A stretch of 60,000 nt of DNA from assembly GCF_910592395.1 (NCBI RefSeq), contig NC_088309.1, positions 28,586,599 through 28,646,598 of the forward strand, read 5' to 3'. This DNA is from Lineus longissimus (lineage: Eukaryota; Nemertea; Pilidiophora; Heteronemertea; Lineidae). Of this stretch, positions 1 to 12,560 are shown one piece after another (positions within the stretch are counted from its first letter, which is position 1; each line of letters starts with the position of its first letter). A program made the translations under genes and the position numbers. Under the pieces are notes generated by a model. The model saw only the letters and a list, made by a program, of their open reading frames with translations. It was not told the DNA's origin and made no database searches.

Positions 1-1064
1 GGTATGTGAACGCCAAAATTCTAGATTAAAATTTTCATACATTTAACTCTTTCTGCATAATCAATATATTATTATTATTAATTAATTTTTTTCTGTACAA
101 AAATCTATTAGAAACACTTCTTTTCTATTTCAATCTATTTCAATCTATTTGCCTAATTAACCTAATTAAATTACTATTCACTAATTAACTTACTATCTAT
201 TAACTTATAGAAATCAGCAGAGATCATATTTGGATAATTTGCATAAATCATTTTGATATTAAACTCTCGCAAATAAGATTTATTTGATACGAAACAACAA
301 CGAGGCCAACAATGCAAGAATGGTTCGTGCCATCATGAAACATGGTTCACGCCATTATGAAACATCGTTCACGCCATTATGAAGCAGTTAATGAGTTTTT
401 GTAACTTTTGTTGATTGTCATATCAGCAACATTTGGAGAAAATTCTCTTCCCAGAAGACAATGACCAATTGGTCTGTTTCACCATTCATGAGTTTAGCTT
501 GTTTCTGCATTGTTGGCTGAATTGATAAATAAACTAATTTAGGCACCAATCAGAAATAAGTTGACATGGTCGTCGTACAGCCAGGAAGACCACCCTTCCT
601 CTAACGCCAATAGAAACTGCACCTTTACATTTCTTCACCATCATTGTAGCTCAGCCTTTGTCGCCATTTTCTTGGGAACATAATAAAGTAGACATGTGTG
701 AATGCTCCATGCCATGCATGAAGTGTTTTGTAGTGTTTCTAACTCCTGGCAACAAGTTATGCCTGAAGGACCAAGGATTGGGACTAATCCACCATCCTCC
801 CTAATTACCTCTAATGAAGTTATGATGAGTACACAATAAAACAATAGAAGCGTGCCATGCTCAATCATACAAAAGGTGACATCCAATGTGTTCATTCTTT
901 TTGGTAAAATCAGCACCAATATTAGTGTTTATATTAAAGAAGTAACTCCTCGTAATTGCACGTTTCGCCCAACCAGTAAACTTTGTAAAGCACCACTCAA
1001 ATCATTCGGTAATTATAAATGCAGTTCATGTGAAATCTCAAGATCACGCGTAAAGATATATTGG
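1..1064 (-). other. 3' flank / probable 3' UTR of basonuclin
   Basis: This is AT-rich sequence downstream of the basonuclin stop. The first plausible minus-strand polyadenylation signal I see is AATAAA (TTTATT on the given strand at 279-284), which would give a 3' UTR of roughly 0.8 kb; this is inferred, not shown. The segment at 60-190 is low-complexity TTA/ATT and CTATTTCAAT sequence. No convincing coding sequence is present; the short ORFs here lack recognisable domains. Confidence 0.4.
321..386. repeat. Short tandem repeat, 3 x 22 bp
   Basis: Three adjacent 22-bp units of the form TGGTTCACGCCATTATGAAA plus CA are visible, with one to four differences between units. It lies in the 3' flank of basonuclin, beyond the stop codon. 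No function is apparent. Confidence 0.75.
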
Positions 1065-4000
1065 TCATAAATTGTCAGTAGGTCCCATACCGGCCATTAG
1101 GTGGCGGTGCAGGTTGTCATTCTGGCTGTGTCGGTTGCGGCTCTTGCGTGTCGAGAACACCTTCTCGCAACCTGTGATCGTGCACTTGTACATTTCCTTC
1201 GGGTGAACTTTCTCAAAATGTTCCTTCAAAACCAAATTGTCTCTGAAGCGTTCTTTGCAGATGTGACAGTCTACACTACCGTCAGGATCCGGCTGGGGTG
1301 AGGCATCCTGCTCGAGACTACCACTGTAACTGTAGTCTTGCTCAAGCTTGGTTCCGTTCGTCTTGTGGTCTCCATCCTCGGTGACATTCACAGAGACAGA
1401 GAGGTACGACCTGAGAGACAATGATTCAGATACTGAAGACAGCTTCTCAGGTGATTCTTCACTGCTTGGGCGTGGGCTGATGCTCTGGTACGAATCATTA
1501 TCAATCTCTGACAATTTCTTATCATGATTTTGACCGTTTTCCCGAATGCTGCCACCATAGTGATTCCCATCATAAATTTTGGACAAGAATTCATCGCGAA
1601 GACTTTGAGTGCTGTTTGAGTAGCCATCCCGTTCACCCTCCAGACCAGATGTTGATAACAACTTCCTGTGAAGGTTCAAATTCGAACTGTGACGATCCCT
1701 GCTCCGTTTCGATGGGAAAGACGCATTGCAGCCCTCAACTGAGCATGTATGCATGAGTTTAAGATGGACGTTCTGATAATGTGTCTTCACACCAAACTGA
1801 TTCTGAAAGAGTTTACCACAAGCAACACACTGCCTTGGATTGTCGCGATCTAGCGGGATATCAAAGCGCTCCCTCTCACCACTCGATGGACTGTGACCAG
1901 GAGAGAGATCCATATCTGACCCATAGGAGGCGTTTGACTCCATATCCGAGCCATGACCATTATCCGTGTTCCGGCTATGAGGACGACTACTCAACGGATC
2001 TGTATCTGGGAAGATGGGCTGAGCACACGTGACTGGCATGTGACCGAAGAAACAGAGGCCAGCACTGGTTTGTTGGTCAGGAACCACTCCACTGTCTACA
2101 GACTCAGGTTTTGATGCTCGCAGGCCAATCTGAGCCAAATGGTCGGTTTTCTTGATCGTGTTATCTTCCATTTCCTTGAAACCATTGCCCTCGAGCAAAG
2201 AAGACTCATTATCCGAAACGCGATTCTTGTTGAAATCAAAATCGTCACTGACTTTACGATCGCTTGTTTCATCCTTTTTAGCCTCCTCCTGTGATTCATC
2301 ATCGGCGTCATTTGCTGCATCGTTTTTTGGTGTCGGCTCAGTCAGATTTAGTGGCATCTCATCGTCGCTGTGTTCAACGAGTGGCTCCGTAAGACGACTC
2401 TCTGCAAGACGCAGCATTTCATGACGAGCCTCGGCAAGACGCGACATATCATGAAGAGGAACATCATCATTATTCTCATCACTCACATCCTCTGTCTGCT
2501 TGACGCGGGTCGGCATTGCACTTTTGCGTTTGCGGCTGCTACCTGAGGACGACACCATGACCTCCTGGTCTGGTTTAACATGGAAGTCCTCGGTCTTGTC
2601 AGTATCGACGCTGACACTATCGACCTTGTCCATGTCATCAAGGTCATCATAATCATCATCTTCCATGTCAAGTTTGGCTCGCTTGTTAGCAGGGAGCAGA
2701 GTGATACGATTATTGTGATCGACGTAGTAGGCCTGATCAGAGTCATTCGACATGTTGGAGTCATTCGACGGCGAGGACATTGGTAGTCCATCCATCATCA
2801 TGGGTGGCATCCCAAGCATTGAGGAGGGGAGGGTGGCGGGAGACTGGTCACTAGCACCTGGATGAGCAAATAGACGCTGGGCGATGGTCCCTCGTGCTCC
2901 GAGCAACTTGGCCTGGTTGCTGCCATCATCGATGATACTACAACCATCAGGAAGCTTCTGTTTGGTCGGCCGGTGGAGTTTCGGGTTCGGGTTGGCACTG
3001 TGGCGATTCCTGCTGCGGCGAGAACTGAACAGCATGTTACATCCAGCGACCGTACAACTATGCATCTCCTTCAGGTGAACAGCACTGTAATGTATCTTGA
3101 GAGCACCTTTGTCACAGAAAGTCTTGTTACAAGCCGTACAGAGAACACGTTTCTTCCCACTCGGCGATATTAATGTATTGTTGCCAAACGAGGCCGACGG
3201 CTGCCACTGGCGCTTCATCGGGTTGGCAGACTTACGCAGATGTTTCACCTTCTTGTCGGCGTAGTGAGAGCCGGCGTTGAGGGGCAAGTGGTGTGAGAAC
3301 GGGGAGGACATACTGAAGTCTGTTGGGCGATGTAATCTAGACATGCCAGATGATGACATCCCTGGAGGTGAACTGAAACTCGGCAGTGGTGGAGAACTGA
3401 AACTTATCGGTTCCTCTTTCTTTGCCTTTGAGCCTGATTTGCTCAGATCCTGAGGTTGGGTCTGCACATGGGCCATGGGCTTGATGTCTGGTAGGCCAGG
3501 GAGACTGGGGATGTTTGGGATCGGCCGGCTAGGGATACTGAGAGGTGTCGATGTGAACGGAACACTAGGATGATGTGACTTCTCTCCAGCTGCTAGAGCG
3601 GTGCCTATCGGATCGCGCCGGTAGTCAAATGGTTGCATAGTAGAAAGACGATTGAGGGGGGACGTAGACATTGGACTAGTGCTTTGCGTTGGTACCTTGA
3701 GTGGTCTGGAGGGTTCACGTTCCCGGGAGCAGCCAGGAGAGTAGGTGGAGCCACGTGTCGGGCTCATGATACGAGATCCTGTTGTGCTAGGTGTGTGCGC
3801 TGGCCGGCTGACCGGGATCAGTCCATGACGAGAATCAAATGACCTGGCAAAATTATGCATCTGAATATTGCTGCGTTCTAAGAACTTCTTGATATCAGAG
3901 TCTGATTTGGGCGACTGGCGGAAGAGTTGCTCCTGTCTCTCTTTCGTATCGGCGAGTATGATTTCCTGAGCGATCGCTTTCGTTTCTCCGAAGCGTAAGA

Positions 4001-4073
4001 ACTGTTGTATGATGATATGCTCCTCATCTCGATTGGTGAACGACCACTTATCGAGGACTCGACCGTTTCGGTC
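1065..4073 (-). CDS. BNC2: Basonuclin, terminal coding exon (three C2H2 zinc-finger pairs)
   Basis: This is the last and largest coding exon of a basonuclin-family nuclear zinc-finger protein: 1,002 codons plus a TGA stop at 1065-1067. It begins after a pyrimidine-rich acceptor ending in CAG at 4074-4076, in phase 0, with residues DRNGRVLDKW. Three widely spaced pairs of C2H2 fingers are visible: pair 1 at about 3150-2975 (CTACNKTFCDKG, then CTVAGCNMLF), pair 2 at about 1835-1660 (CVACGKLF, then CSVEGCNASF) and pair 3 at about 1276-1090 (CHICKERF, then CTITGCEKVF). Each pair ends in an SRxRHS-type second helix. Three pairs with this spacing is the basonuclin hallmark. The family-typical blocks QQFLRFGETK and LRDEFLSKIY, a basic NLS-like patch (SRKRKSAMPTR) and an acidic run near 2650 are also present. 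A PQDLS motif near 3440 matches a CtBP-binding consensus. Known basonuclins are nuclear DNA-binding regulators, with roles described in vertebrate epithelia, germ cells and skeletal development. The gene is probably co-orthologous to vertebrate BNC1 and BNC2, so the symbol marks the family, not strict BNC2 orthology. Confidence 0.95.
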   Translation of the reverse strand, partial: DRNGRVLDKWSFTNRDEEHIIIQQFLRFGETKAIAQEIILADTKERQEQLFRQSPKSDSDIKKFLERSNIQMHNFARSFDSRHGLIPVSRPAHTPSTTGSRIMSPTRGSTYSPGCSREREPSRPLKVPTQSTSPMSTSPLNRLSTMQPFDYRRDPIGTALAAGEKSHHPSVPFTSTPLSIPSRPIPNIPSLPGLPDIKPMAHVQTQPQDLSKSGSKAKKEEPISFSSPPLPSFSSPPGMSSSGMSRLHRPTDFSMSSPFSHHLPLNAGSHYADKKVKHLRKSANPMKRQWQPSASFGNNTLISPSGKKRVLCTACNKTFCDKGALKIHYSAVHLKEMHSCTVAGCNMLFSSRRSRNRHSANPNPKLHRPTKQKLPDGCSIIDDGSNQAKLLGARGTIAQRLFAHPGASDQSPATLPSSMLGMPPMMMDGLPMSSPSNDSNMSNDSDQAYYVDHNNRITLLPANKRAKLDMEDDDYDDLDDMDKVDSVSVDTDKTEDFHVKPDQEVMVSSSGSSRKRKSAMPTRVKQTEDVSDENNDDVPLHDMSRLAEARHEMLRLAESRLTEPLVEHSDDEMPLNLTEPTPKNDAANDADDESQEEAKKDETSDRKVSDDFDFNKNRVSDNESSLLEGNGFKEMEDNTIKKTDHLAQIGLRASKPESVDSGVVPDQQTSAGLCFFGHMPVTCAQPIFPDTDPLSSRPHSRNTDNGHGSDMESNASYGSDMDLSPGHSPSSGERERFDIPLDRDNPRQCVACGKLFQNQFGVKTHYQNVHLKLMHTCSVEGCNASFPSKRSRDRHSSNLNLHRKLLSTSGLEGERDGYSNSTQSLRDEFLSKIYDGNHYGGSIRENGQNHDKKLSEIDNDSYQSISPRPSSEESPEKLSSVSESLSLRSYLSVSVNVTEDGDHKTNGTKLEQDYSYSGSLEQDASPQPDPDGSVDCHICKERFRDNLVLKEHFEKVHPKEMYKCTITGCEKVFSTRKSRNRHSQNDNLHRHLMAGMGPTDNL

Positions 4074-4577
4074 CTGAAAAGACACAAAATGATGTCAAAA
4101 AGATGTAGAATAAAGCTTCTGATGCGAAGTCATTACTAGGACAGTCATGTCTTTAGTCATGATAACATCTTGGGACGTCCAAGGAGATGACACCTTGTGG
4201 TTCATATAAAGTCAGAGAGATAGCAGCACTATATTTGCAGGTGAGATCAGCCTCCAGCTTTATTGATATGATAATCTATTCCCATGGTCAATACCCATCT
4301 GCCAGTGACAAAATCATCTCATAATCTTACAACCACAGGCAGGTAGATGGTCTGCATCACTGCAACGAGGCCCAAAGATCTTGTAGGCCTACATTATTCA
4401 GATGGTTTTAAAAGCATTCTGCCCTATATGTTCCCTCGCTCGATTACAGCCTCAAATCCTGATTCATGTCCAACCTTCTACACTAGACACTGTGACTCTG
4501 GAACAACTCACACCAACGGATGTTCTCGCCGAGTTTCTGCAGGCAGAAGATCTGGCTCCAATCTACTTATTACTCAC
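4074..4577 (-). other. BNC2: Basonuclin intron between the 239-bp and terminal exons
   Basis: This 504-bp phase-0 intron has donor GTGAGT and acceptor TTTTCAG on the minus strand. I see no repeats or embedded genes in it. Confidence 0.85.
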
Positions 4578-4816
4578 CTGTAAGATATAACCACGGGCGT
4601 AGTCCTCGTAAGTCCAACCAAAGCCGTGCAAGACTTGTAGCACCTCCTCGTGCTGGAGAACACTGAAGAGGCGATCGAGAAGGATCTTAAGGCGTATGGG
4701 CGTCGCTTGGGTGCCATAGAGCATGAGACTGGCGATGTCAAACACGATGTTGGGTGCTACGATCTCGACCTGCATGCCTAGGGGGTAGACGCTGTTATAG
4801 CCGAGCTTATCAAGAG
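4578..4816 (-). CDS. BNC2: Basonuclin, middle coding exon (conserved N-terminal domain)
   Basis: This 239-bp internal exon lies between an acceptor (TTTCAG, 4817-4822) and a GTGAGT donor (4572-4577). Its first two bases complete the Ala codon begun in the 103-bp exon, giving HALDKLGY across the junction. It then reads 79 full codons ending in CAG (Gln), so the next exon starts in phase 0. The residues are strongly basonuclin-like: [20 protein letters not shown], then [15 protein letters not shown] and a [13 protein letters not shown] end. This is the conserved N-terminal region of the family, outside the zinc fingers; its molecular role is not evident from sequence. The intron to the terminal exon is only 504 bp (4074-4577). 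Confidence 0.93.
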
Positions 4817-5329
4817 CTGAAAGATACAAACAGACGACACGATCAGAAGATGATTAAAACATTAGCAAGAGATCAATATCATTCCTAGAGATATGTATGA
4901 GGTACAATCTGAACAAAATCAGCTGCCATGTGTCCTGCAGTGGAGAAACAAAGACATCATATCGGATGTGGGTGATCTGGCAGAGATGGACCTAAGAAGA
5001 CAATGAGGTCTATGAAACTTGTTTATCTTGCCGTCAAATGAATCCAAACACCTTCTTCATATAAGGTGGAGATTTGCCATCCAAGCTGCTTTACACCCAG
5101 TAAACCCATCAGAGCCTGGCATCCAAGTATTGGTATCTGTAAGCAGATGGCAGCAGCAATCAGACCACAATGTTGACACAGCCTCCCGATCAATGTTCTC
5201 CAGATTTCTATCAATATTCCAAGTGAATGAATCCAGGACTCATCTGAAATTCCCAAACAAATACGCTCTATTTTTAAAGCCTTAACCTGCTCAGGCTAAC
5301 CAAGGATTTTCGAGCAGACGTCTTTGTGT

Positions 5330-5671
5330 TGTTGGAGGATGAAAAATTTCCAAGTCCAAAAACTTTTTTCACTGGTTTTTTTTTCTCCTCAAAATGAACC
5401 AACATCATCCATCAGTCCCAAAACTTTTTTGACTCAGAAAAAAATTTCAAAATTTTGACATGACTGAAAGTTGAAAAAAATTTCTAAGTCCAAAAATTTT
5501 TTCACTTTTTTTTTCCTGCTCAAAATGAAGAAACATCATCAGTAAGTTCAACAATTTTGGCGGGAAAACCTAATCCTGGATTTTGTCCCCGGTTTTCAAC
5601 TTCACTAACGCGACCACATCGGTCCATTCAACCTCGGTCCCATGAGTGGTTGTGTTACCGGGGTTCCACTG
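5330..5671 (-). mobile_element. A/T-rich non-autonomous transposon-like repeat, copy 1
   Basis: Read on the minus strand, this starts at a TA (5672-5673) followed by CAGTGGAACCCCGGTAACAC and runs into A/T-rich subrepeats containing GATGATGTTTCTTCATTTTG. The same terminus and body recur near 38747 and 40692. The TA-flanked CAGTGGAACC-type end resembles pogo/Tigger-like MITE termini; that is an inference. No matching inverted terminus is visible at the low-coordinate end, so this copy may be truncated. The internal subrepeat occurs twice here (about 5340-5440 and 5470-5560). Confidence 0.5.
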
Positions 5672-8600
5672 TATTTTGACTAACTACTGAAAATAAAACA
5701 AAGAAAAGAAAGTCACATTAGTATGAACCTGTCAGCTTCTCTCCCAAGATCCCTGGAGTTGAAATAGTGAATCAAAATGAAGGGAAGTGACCTAAAGCTG
5801 GACTGAAATTGAGTACAACTTCAAACCGGAACTGTCCTGAGCTGTGCTCTGTGAGTGTGAGATAATTAGCTATCACATCACAACATCCGGACCAACCCAC
5901 ACGTATCCTCCAGGAACCACAGATCACTGCAGTGTCCGCCGTCCAATCACAAACCTTAGGTAAACTCGGCGAATATTCCAAGCATGTTTCTCCATCCATA
6001 GAATAGTTATTACTGGCTCAATTTTCACAACTGGCATTTGGAACATTGGCAGTTTTTCTAGGTGATGAAAGTGTTATCACAAGGACTCATACCATTAGGT
6101 TACAGGAAACCAGGGATGACTTTATCAAACTTAGAGTGTCTAAATGTCAGAGGGTGGGGCATCCTTGCCAGGCCAGGGCTCCTTGAAACAGACTTAGGGC
6201 AGCTCAACATCAGAGTAGGCCTATGGGTGATAGTGATACGAATGACTCTCCCTATCGCCCACTTAAGCCGCCATCTTTTCAAGCAAAAGGTACCCCTGTC
6301 ATTACGACTGAATGAATCAGATGGCCAGGTGCCAGAGTAAAGGAGGAACGTGCATAGTCCATCATAATTATGTCTCCCAGGTATAAACACAGCTTACTGA
6401 CATTACATCGACCAGGTTTTACCCTATTCCACTGTTGGTGAAAGCAACTCTTAGAGTTAGACCCTGTGATTCATCATAGGATCAACCTAAAAACTGTTTG
6501 GTGAGTCGACCTCAAACTTCACGCCCTTGACCTGTGAGGACGTTTGGCATCCTTTTTACCCAAAGTCTGTACTAATCTTTGTGGTTAGCACTGATGGAGG
6601 ACAGAAGTTAGCAGAGGAAGTGTGTGATTAGAGTCAGGCTAGCTCAGCTCATGTTTAGAGAGAATGATTAACTTGATTACCTTTAAACCCAGCTGCATGT
6701 GAGAGCATAGGACATTACAGGTAGAGGGATGTGGTGATTACTCCTACACTCCTTTAATCACATCCAGCTAGCAGTTAAAACTGGCCGTGTAGAACCAACA
6801 TGGCTGCCAAATTGACCAGAGGCTTTCACTTCTATTTCAGAGGGCAATGGTTTGGTTCAAAATGGCCAAGGGCCATTCTGTTCACTCTATCAAAACTTCA
6901 AATCAAGCTCTGTGACAATCACTCTGTGACATTGATGAGATCATGATGAGCTCTGGAAAAAATGCAAACTCCAACTCAGTGGGAATCTGTTTCGACACAT
7001 TCTGATATTAGAGGGGCTATCTGGGAACCAAACATCATCGCCATACTGAAATATCACCACAAGGTGATTGTGACGAGGTTGCACAGGTGGCACAGTTAAG
7101 TGGCACACACATTGCTCCTCCAAATGATCTTACATTTCAATAGTTGTGTAGTGTTTTCTCAATCTTTCATACTTATACAGATGAATTCTGCTTTTTTACT
7201 ACTGATGGCCATATTTTGGAGACACCAGTTGTACCAAGTGATTCATATAGAAGCCCTCCCCCACCTTATACATGTACATCCAACACACTAATCACATGTC
7301 GCATAACAAAACTAAATCAATCAGTTAGATTGAAGAGCAAGTGAAATACACTCAGTTATATCCAAGACAATGATCAGCTTAAGCTTTACTGGTCAGTCAG
7401 CCATGGCACATCAGTGGACAATACAAGACAATAAAGGAGCTTAGGGTCACATGACAACATTCAACTGGTGTGGGGGCAGAGTTGAGGCTTTGTCCTGCAC
7501 TGGAAAGTTGGCATTAAGAGCCAAGGTGGAGTTGTCCAAGAGGATGAAAGTACCATGGAGGTATTAACCCTGACTCACCTGAGCTTAGCATGATCAGAAC
7601 CTGTATGTCCATGGTGATTACCCCTGGCACAGGTACCACAGATTAGACCAGGTATACATACATACAAGACAGCAGAAACAAACATCCTAATCTCACTTGA
7701 TTCACACTGATGAAGGAGACCTGATAAACGGGTGTTCTTGCTCAAGATGAGGTCATTGATGATTGCACTGATCAATAGCCAACATTCTTGGTTTCAGGTG
7801 AAAGAGATGATCATTTCATCTCTGGACATTCCTGCCAAGGCAGAGAAGGTACCTCTTGGTTAACAGGGCAATTTAGGCAACCAACTGGAAGCAGTATTTC
7901 ATTGGCTTTCACGCAGATGACATCACTGTGATGAGTCAAGCATGTTTCAGCAGTTGTGTTCCTGCAAGGGACCAACAACATGATAGGTTCACAAATGCCT
8001 GAAACCTGGAGACGAGATTGAGACGTGCCAGTCTCGTCTTCGCATAAAAACATGCAAGGTATCCTCTCTCTCAGGATATCAACATGTGTGTGATGGAAGC
8101 CATCACCAGACAACCTGGAAATTGCCACCGCAGAATCTCAAGCATCAAAATCGGGCAAGTGAGAACATGGAGGAGGGAATAGAGGTTTAGGTGCCGTCCT
8201 CTCACAGATGTGCAATAAAACCTCAGACCGTCATATTGTGTCTTGACCCTGAGACAGCACATCAACAAATCAAAATCAAGAGCATAGGCCTACTGGTCCC
8301 AAAGCAACCAAGAAGAGGCTGTGACTGCCCAAACAGGGACTTGCACCACTGACCTTTCACATGACTACGATTCACTGTGTGAGATAGATCTTAATAGCAG
8401 TAGCGCCATGATGGCGGAAAACCGTGCAGTTCATTTCACACACCTTGCTTGGATATGACATATGGTAGCTCATCCCAGGTAGATAGAGAATGCATGTCAT
8501 GCTGACAAACTTATGCCTTCTCCCACCTTCTGCCTCCATCATTTACCTGTGTCTCTTAGATAACCTGTCACTTCAAGTGTGCTTTGTATTGGCGACCTTG

Positions 8601-11600
8601 AAGGGAATGAGACATGGAGGTCTAGGCCTGTGAAGAGGGTGCCTATCAGAAAGCAAAGGCCTGTGTTCAGAGGATGGCCATTGCTTACCCAAATCAAAGT
8701 GCCTGCAGCCCACAGATTAGCTGTGTGCATGCATACCTTGTCAACTCATATAAAGCCTTTCCAGGCCTACCTAACATTGATAGCCTCATCTTGTGAGTGG
8801 AGGAGGCAGCCTCGATGTCTGTTCATCTTGCAAGCTATCATCTGGTTTCTGCAATATTTCATCATGTTGATGTCAGCGTTCACCTGGAATCGGATCATCT
8901 CCACACTCACATTCAGGAGCGAACCTACCAACCCTATAAACAGGTGCAAAGAAGAACATCATGCCAGCAGAGGGAGAAACATGAATTGTCTTCGGCTTAG
9001 AATAGTGATCACCAAGGTTTCTGACTGTGCTGCCTCTGTTCAGGTTCAGGTTGATAGCCATAGTGGTTACTTCACATGCCCTGCTAAGAAGGGACGATGA
9101 CGATAGATATGACTTCATTGTCAAACACCTGTGGCTGCCCTCAGGAGAAACCCACCAAAGACTGAGAAACTGGAGATAAGATCAAAGTGCACTGTCATCC
9201 ACCCTTCAGACAAACCTGCTGGAATGACTCTATTCCACTCGTAGTCAAATTGATCTTGCTGTAAAAACCAAACCCCATTATTATGATATTCACTCTGTCA
9301 CAGGATAAGGTCAAGCTAACTTTCGCCTCGAGGATGAACTCGTTGAGTACACCCTACCAGGCCTATCATGTAGAGAGGCCCCACCCATAGCATTCAGACA
9401 CTGAGATCTGACATACTCAATTAGAGAGGAGACATCATGAAATATAAACAAACCTCTCTGATCATGTTTCTTCAATATGGTCTGATGACATTAAAGATAA
9501 TACCATTTGGTATTGAGAGCTTGGTCTAATGTCACAGTATCATGGCTAAAGGCCCAATGAAAGTGGACGTTTTGAAATTGCACACAACGTTAGAAGTTTG
9601 ATCGAAGTGGCGAATCATTTTGATGATTGTCAAAACTATTTGCGGTTGGACAATACATCATGGATAAGCCCAGCGTCCAATGAGACAACTGTCATGTCAG
9701 GATGCCCTACTCACAAGGCTCTGAGACCTATCCCTTCAATAATGACCACTTCAGACTGACAAACAACACGATTGAGAAATTTCAATAAAACATCAAGGAA
9801 AGAAAACTTTCAGTGAAATGTTTAAATGACAACATGTTACAATGTATCTCAGTACCCCACCCTCATATCTCACCAAGTCCTACTCAATTATTGGTACTCT
9901 CTCACATTTCACAACTAAAAACATGAAATAAAATCGAAAGTGCATCTAGGGTAGCTCACTTAGAGACGATAGATATTAGATGATCATGGTCTCATTAGAT
10001 TAACCCACCATGTTTGGCCCCAAGCTGCAACTTTTAGCATCTTTGAAAATCAATCATTGAGCACATCTTTTCATAGAAACTGTACATTGACATCCTTATA
10101 GATAGTAAGGCATACTCTCATGATACAGAACCTTCTAGTTCGAGTACAAACAGTGTCCAAGTTGTTTGGAAAGATGCTCTGAAGAGCCCTATTATAAGAT
10201 TAGACTTGAGAAAGAGAGCCCGTTGAGAGTGTGCCGAGGCAACCAAGTTGTGACATCCAGCAAGTGATACGCTTGTTCCTTATCAAACAAATATTGACAT
10301 CAATGACATATTAGGTTAAAATGTCTGGTGTTCAGTTACAGATACTTACAGTCCTGATATCAGTGCACATTTCGAATACGCGCATCGTATTTCTCGGTTA
10401 AATGCCAGTCATAATATGACAAATTCGAGTGGAGTATGCCGCTAATTAGGTGATTTATTCGTGAATCAAATGGAACATCGTGTCTTCCCAACAGTTTGGC
10501 ATCGGCAATCGCTACTGGAGAGGCCGGGTTGAGATTTTCAGACATTTGGAATTGTACAACAAGACTTTTGAACTGATTTCAAAAACACTTATCAAAGGAA
10601 TAAGGTTTCAAGTGTTGCCTAATTCTCTTTTCCACAATAGTCAGTTTTTCACTGCAATAGTTCATTGTAGCACTAGAAGTTCAGATGCAGCAAACTTAAA
10701 TTGGAAAAGAACTTTTTGTCTTGGTGGTCATCTGGTCACACCGTTCTACCCAATCTTGATGACAATATTCAGGCCTCCATGTCACTGCGCATATGCATGA
10801 GGGGAAATGCAATACAACTGAACAAACAGAAGAAAAGACAAACACAATAATTTTGTTGTCTCACTGAATTCATTAACAGTATTACCCAAGACCCGTAGTG
10901 AAAAAGAACCAAGTTGACACATGTCACATAGGGCCGAGGCCAAAATGCTGGCAGCCGAAACAGTTTGAATTTGCCAACGTTTCTCCATCACTAACCCTCC
11001 TTCCAAGCTCAATGTCAACAAATTGAAATTCAACTCACCCAAATTATCTGCCTCGTTTCGATCCAACTGCAGTAATGGAGGAACCATAAGTTCTGTTTGT
11101 CTGCCCCTATCCTGGCTGTCACAGCAAACTCTTAAGGATAGGAATCTCAAGGCCACTCTGTACTTCAGCTGAACTTCTCCTGCTCCCTAAGCAGGAAAGA
11201 GCACTTCCTTCTGAGGTGTCACAAAGATAGCTGAGAGAACTCTACAACCCAAATGTCATATCCAACGCCAAGCCTGGTCTGAAGTGAAGGTGAAAGTTCT
11301 GTGACCAGGTGAGTTGTCCAGCTGAATCACAACTGACTCCAGGTGAGCCAGGACACGCTTATCATCAGAGTGAGAGTCCACCAATAGGAGCCCAGGCGTG
11401 ATGTCACAGGACAACTGGTCCCCATTATCCCCTGATGATCAGCATATAAACATAGGACATGATGATCTGGTGTAGCCAGGTGTGCAGGCCAGTGGACCAG
11501 AACACCTTGATGATGCTGCTGCATGCCTAGAGCAGGGGAGAGAGGTCAGAGCACATGCACTGCAGCTGTGGAGAGCCTCCTCTCAATGGGACAGTCCAAA

Positions 11601-12547
11601 GCTTTTCTGATGCCAGCAAGAAGTCATTGTATTCTCAAATCAAATCTCTAAACAAACAATTTCATCAAGTCCTTGAACTGAACTAAAGACAGTATGCAAT
11701 GTTGTCCATTGGGAGCACTAGCTTAATATCAAACACCCCCAGCTTTTGACAGATTGGCAGTTGGAGGTAGGCCTATCAGTTTCATTTAAAGATCAAAGTG
11801 TACTGTCTTATATTCAAGGTTCATCTTCTTGTGTTGTCCCAGGAGACATCTCTGCCAACCCTGATCAGGTGAATGTGGGTTTCATCAGAGAGAGATATTC
11901 CTTGGGATACACTGTATAATGCTATAAATAGCCTGAGAAGATAGCACAATCTGAAGGACATGAATGACATGTGGTGAAGCTTGTTTTAACAGTGACCTAT
12001 AATCAGCTACAACCATCAATGACAGGAAATAAGTGATAAAAAATTGAGAGTGGATAAGTTACCTTGACTTAGTGCAGCCTCCAATCTCAGTGTTCACCTG
12101 TGCTAGTAATCAGTGACTAAGCCAGTGACAAGCTGCCAATGTGTGGACACTTCAGCTACAACCATCTCGCACAGAAAACAGGCAAAAATGCCACCGAAAA
12201 CAAGATGCGATATCGCAGCAGAACATTTGCCATGCTTAGACAACGTATCCTTTGGGGCGGCCATCTATTTCTGCCACCCCCTCCTTCCGTTACCTTAAGA
12301 CAGAGAGATAATCAAGTGAGAACTCACAAGCTTTTATGACTTTCAAGATGACCATGCCTATCACTTGATGGTGAGTGCCTTTGTGGAGCCTTGCACAAAA
12401 CTGCACATCCTTTTTAGATAACTTACCAAAACTTACAAACTTGCTATGGATGGACGCAAGTTTTGGTGTAACAGCAAGATAACAGGCCTTCAGTTTAGAG
12501 GTTACATTGCAAGTGGTACACTGGCCTTGGGAAACTCAAGTCTCAGT

Positions 12548-12560
12548 CCCCCCCCCCCCC
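12548..12560. repeat. Poly-C tract (13 C)
   Basis: An uninterrupted C homopolymer lies in the long basonuclin intron. Its length is likely polymorphic or uncertain in the assembly. Confidence 0.8.

Noticed and set aside
8004-8042. Hairpin with AGACGAGA / TCTCGTCT stem
   Set aside because: The stem is only about 8 bp with a 14-base loop; too weak to claim a structured RNA or regulatory site.
8579-9100. 173-codon plus-strand ORF in the basonuclin intron
   Set aside because: No domain or family resemblance, and multiple overlapping ORFs on the opposite strand. It could be chance in stop-poor sequence.
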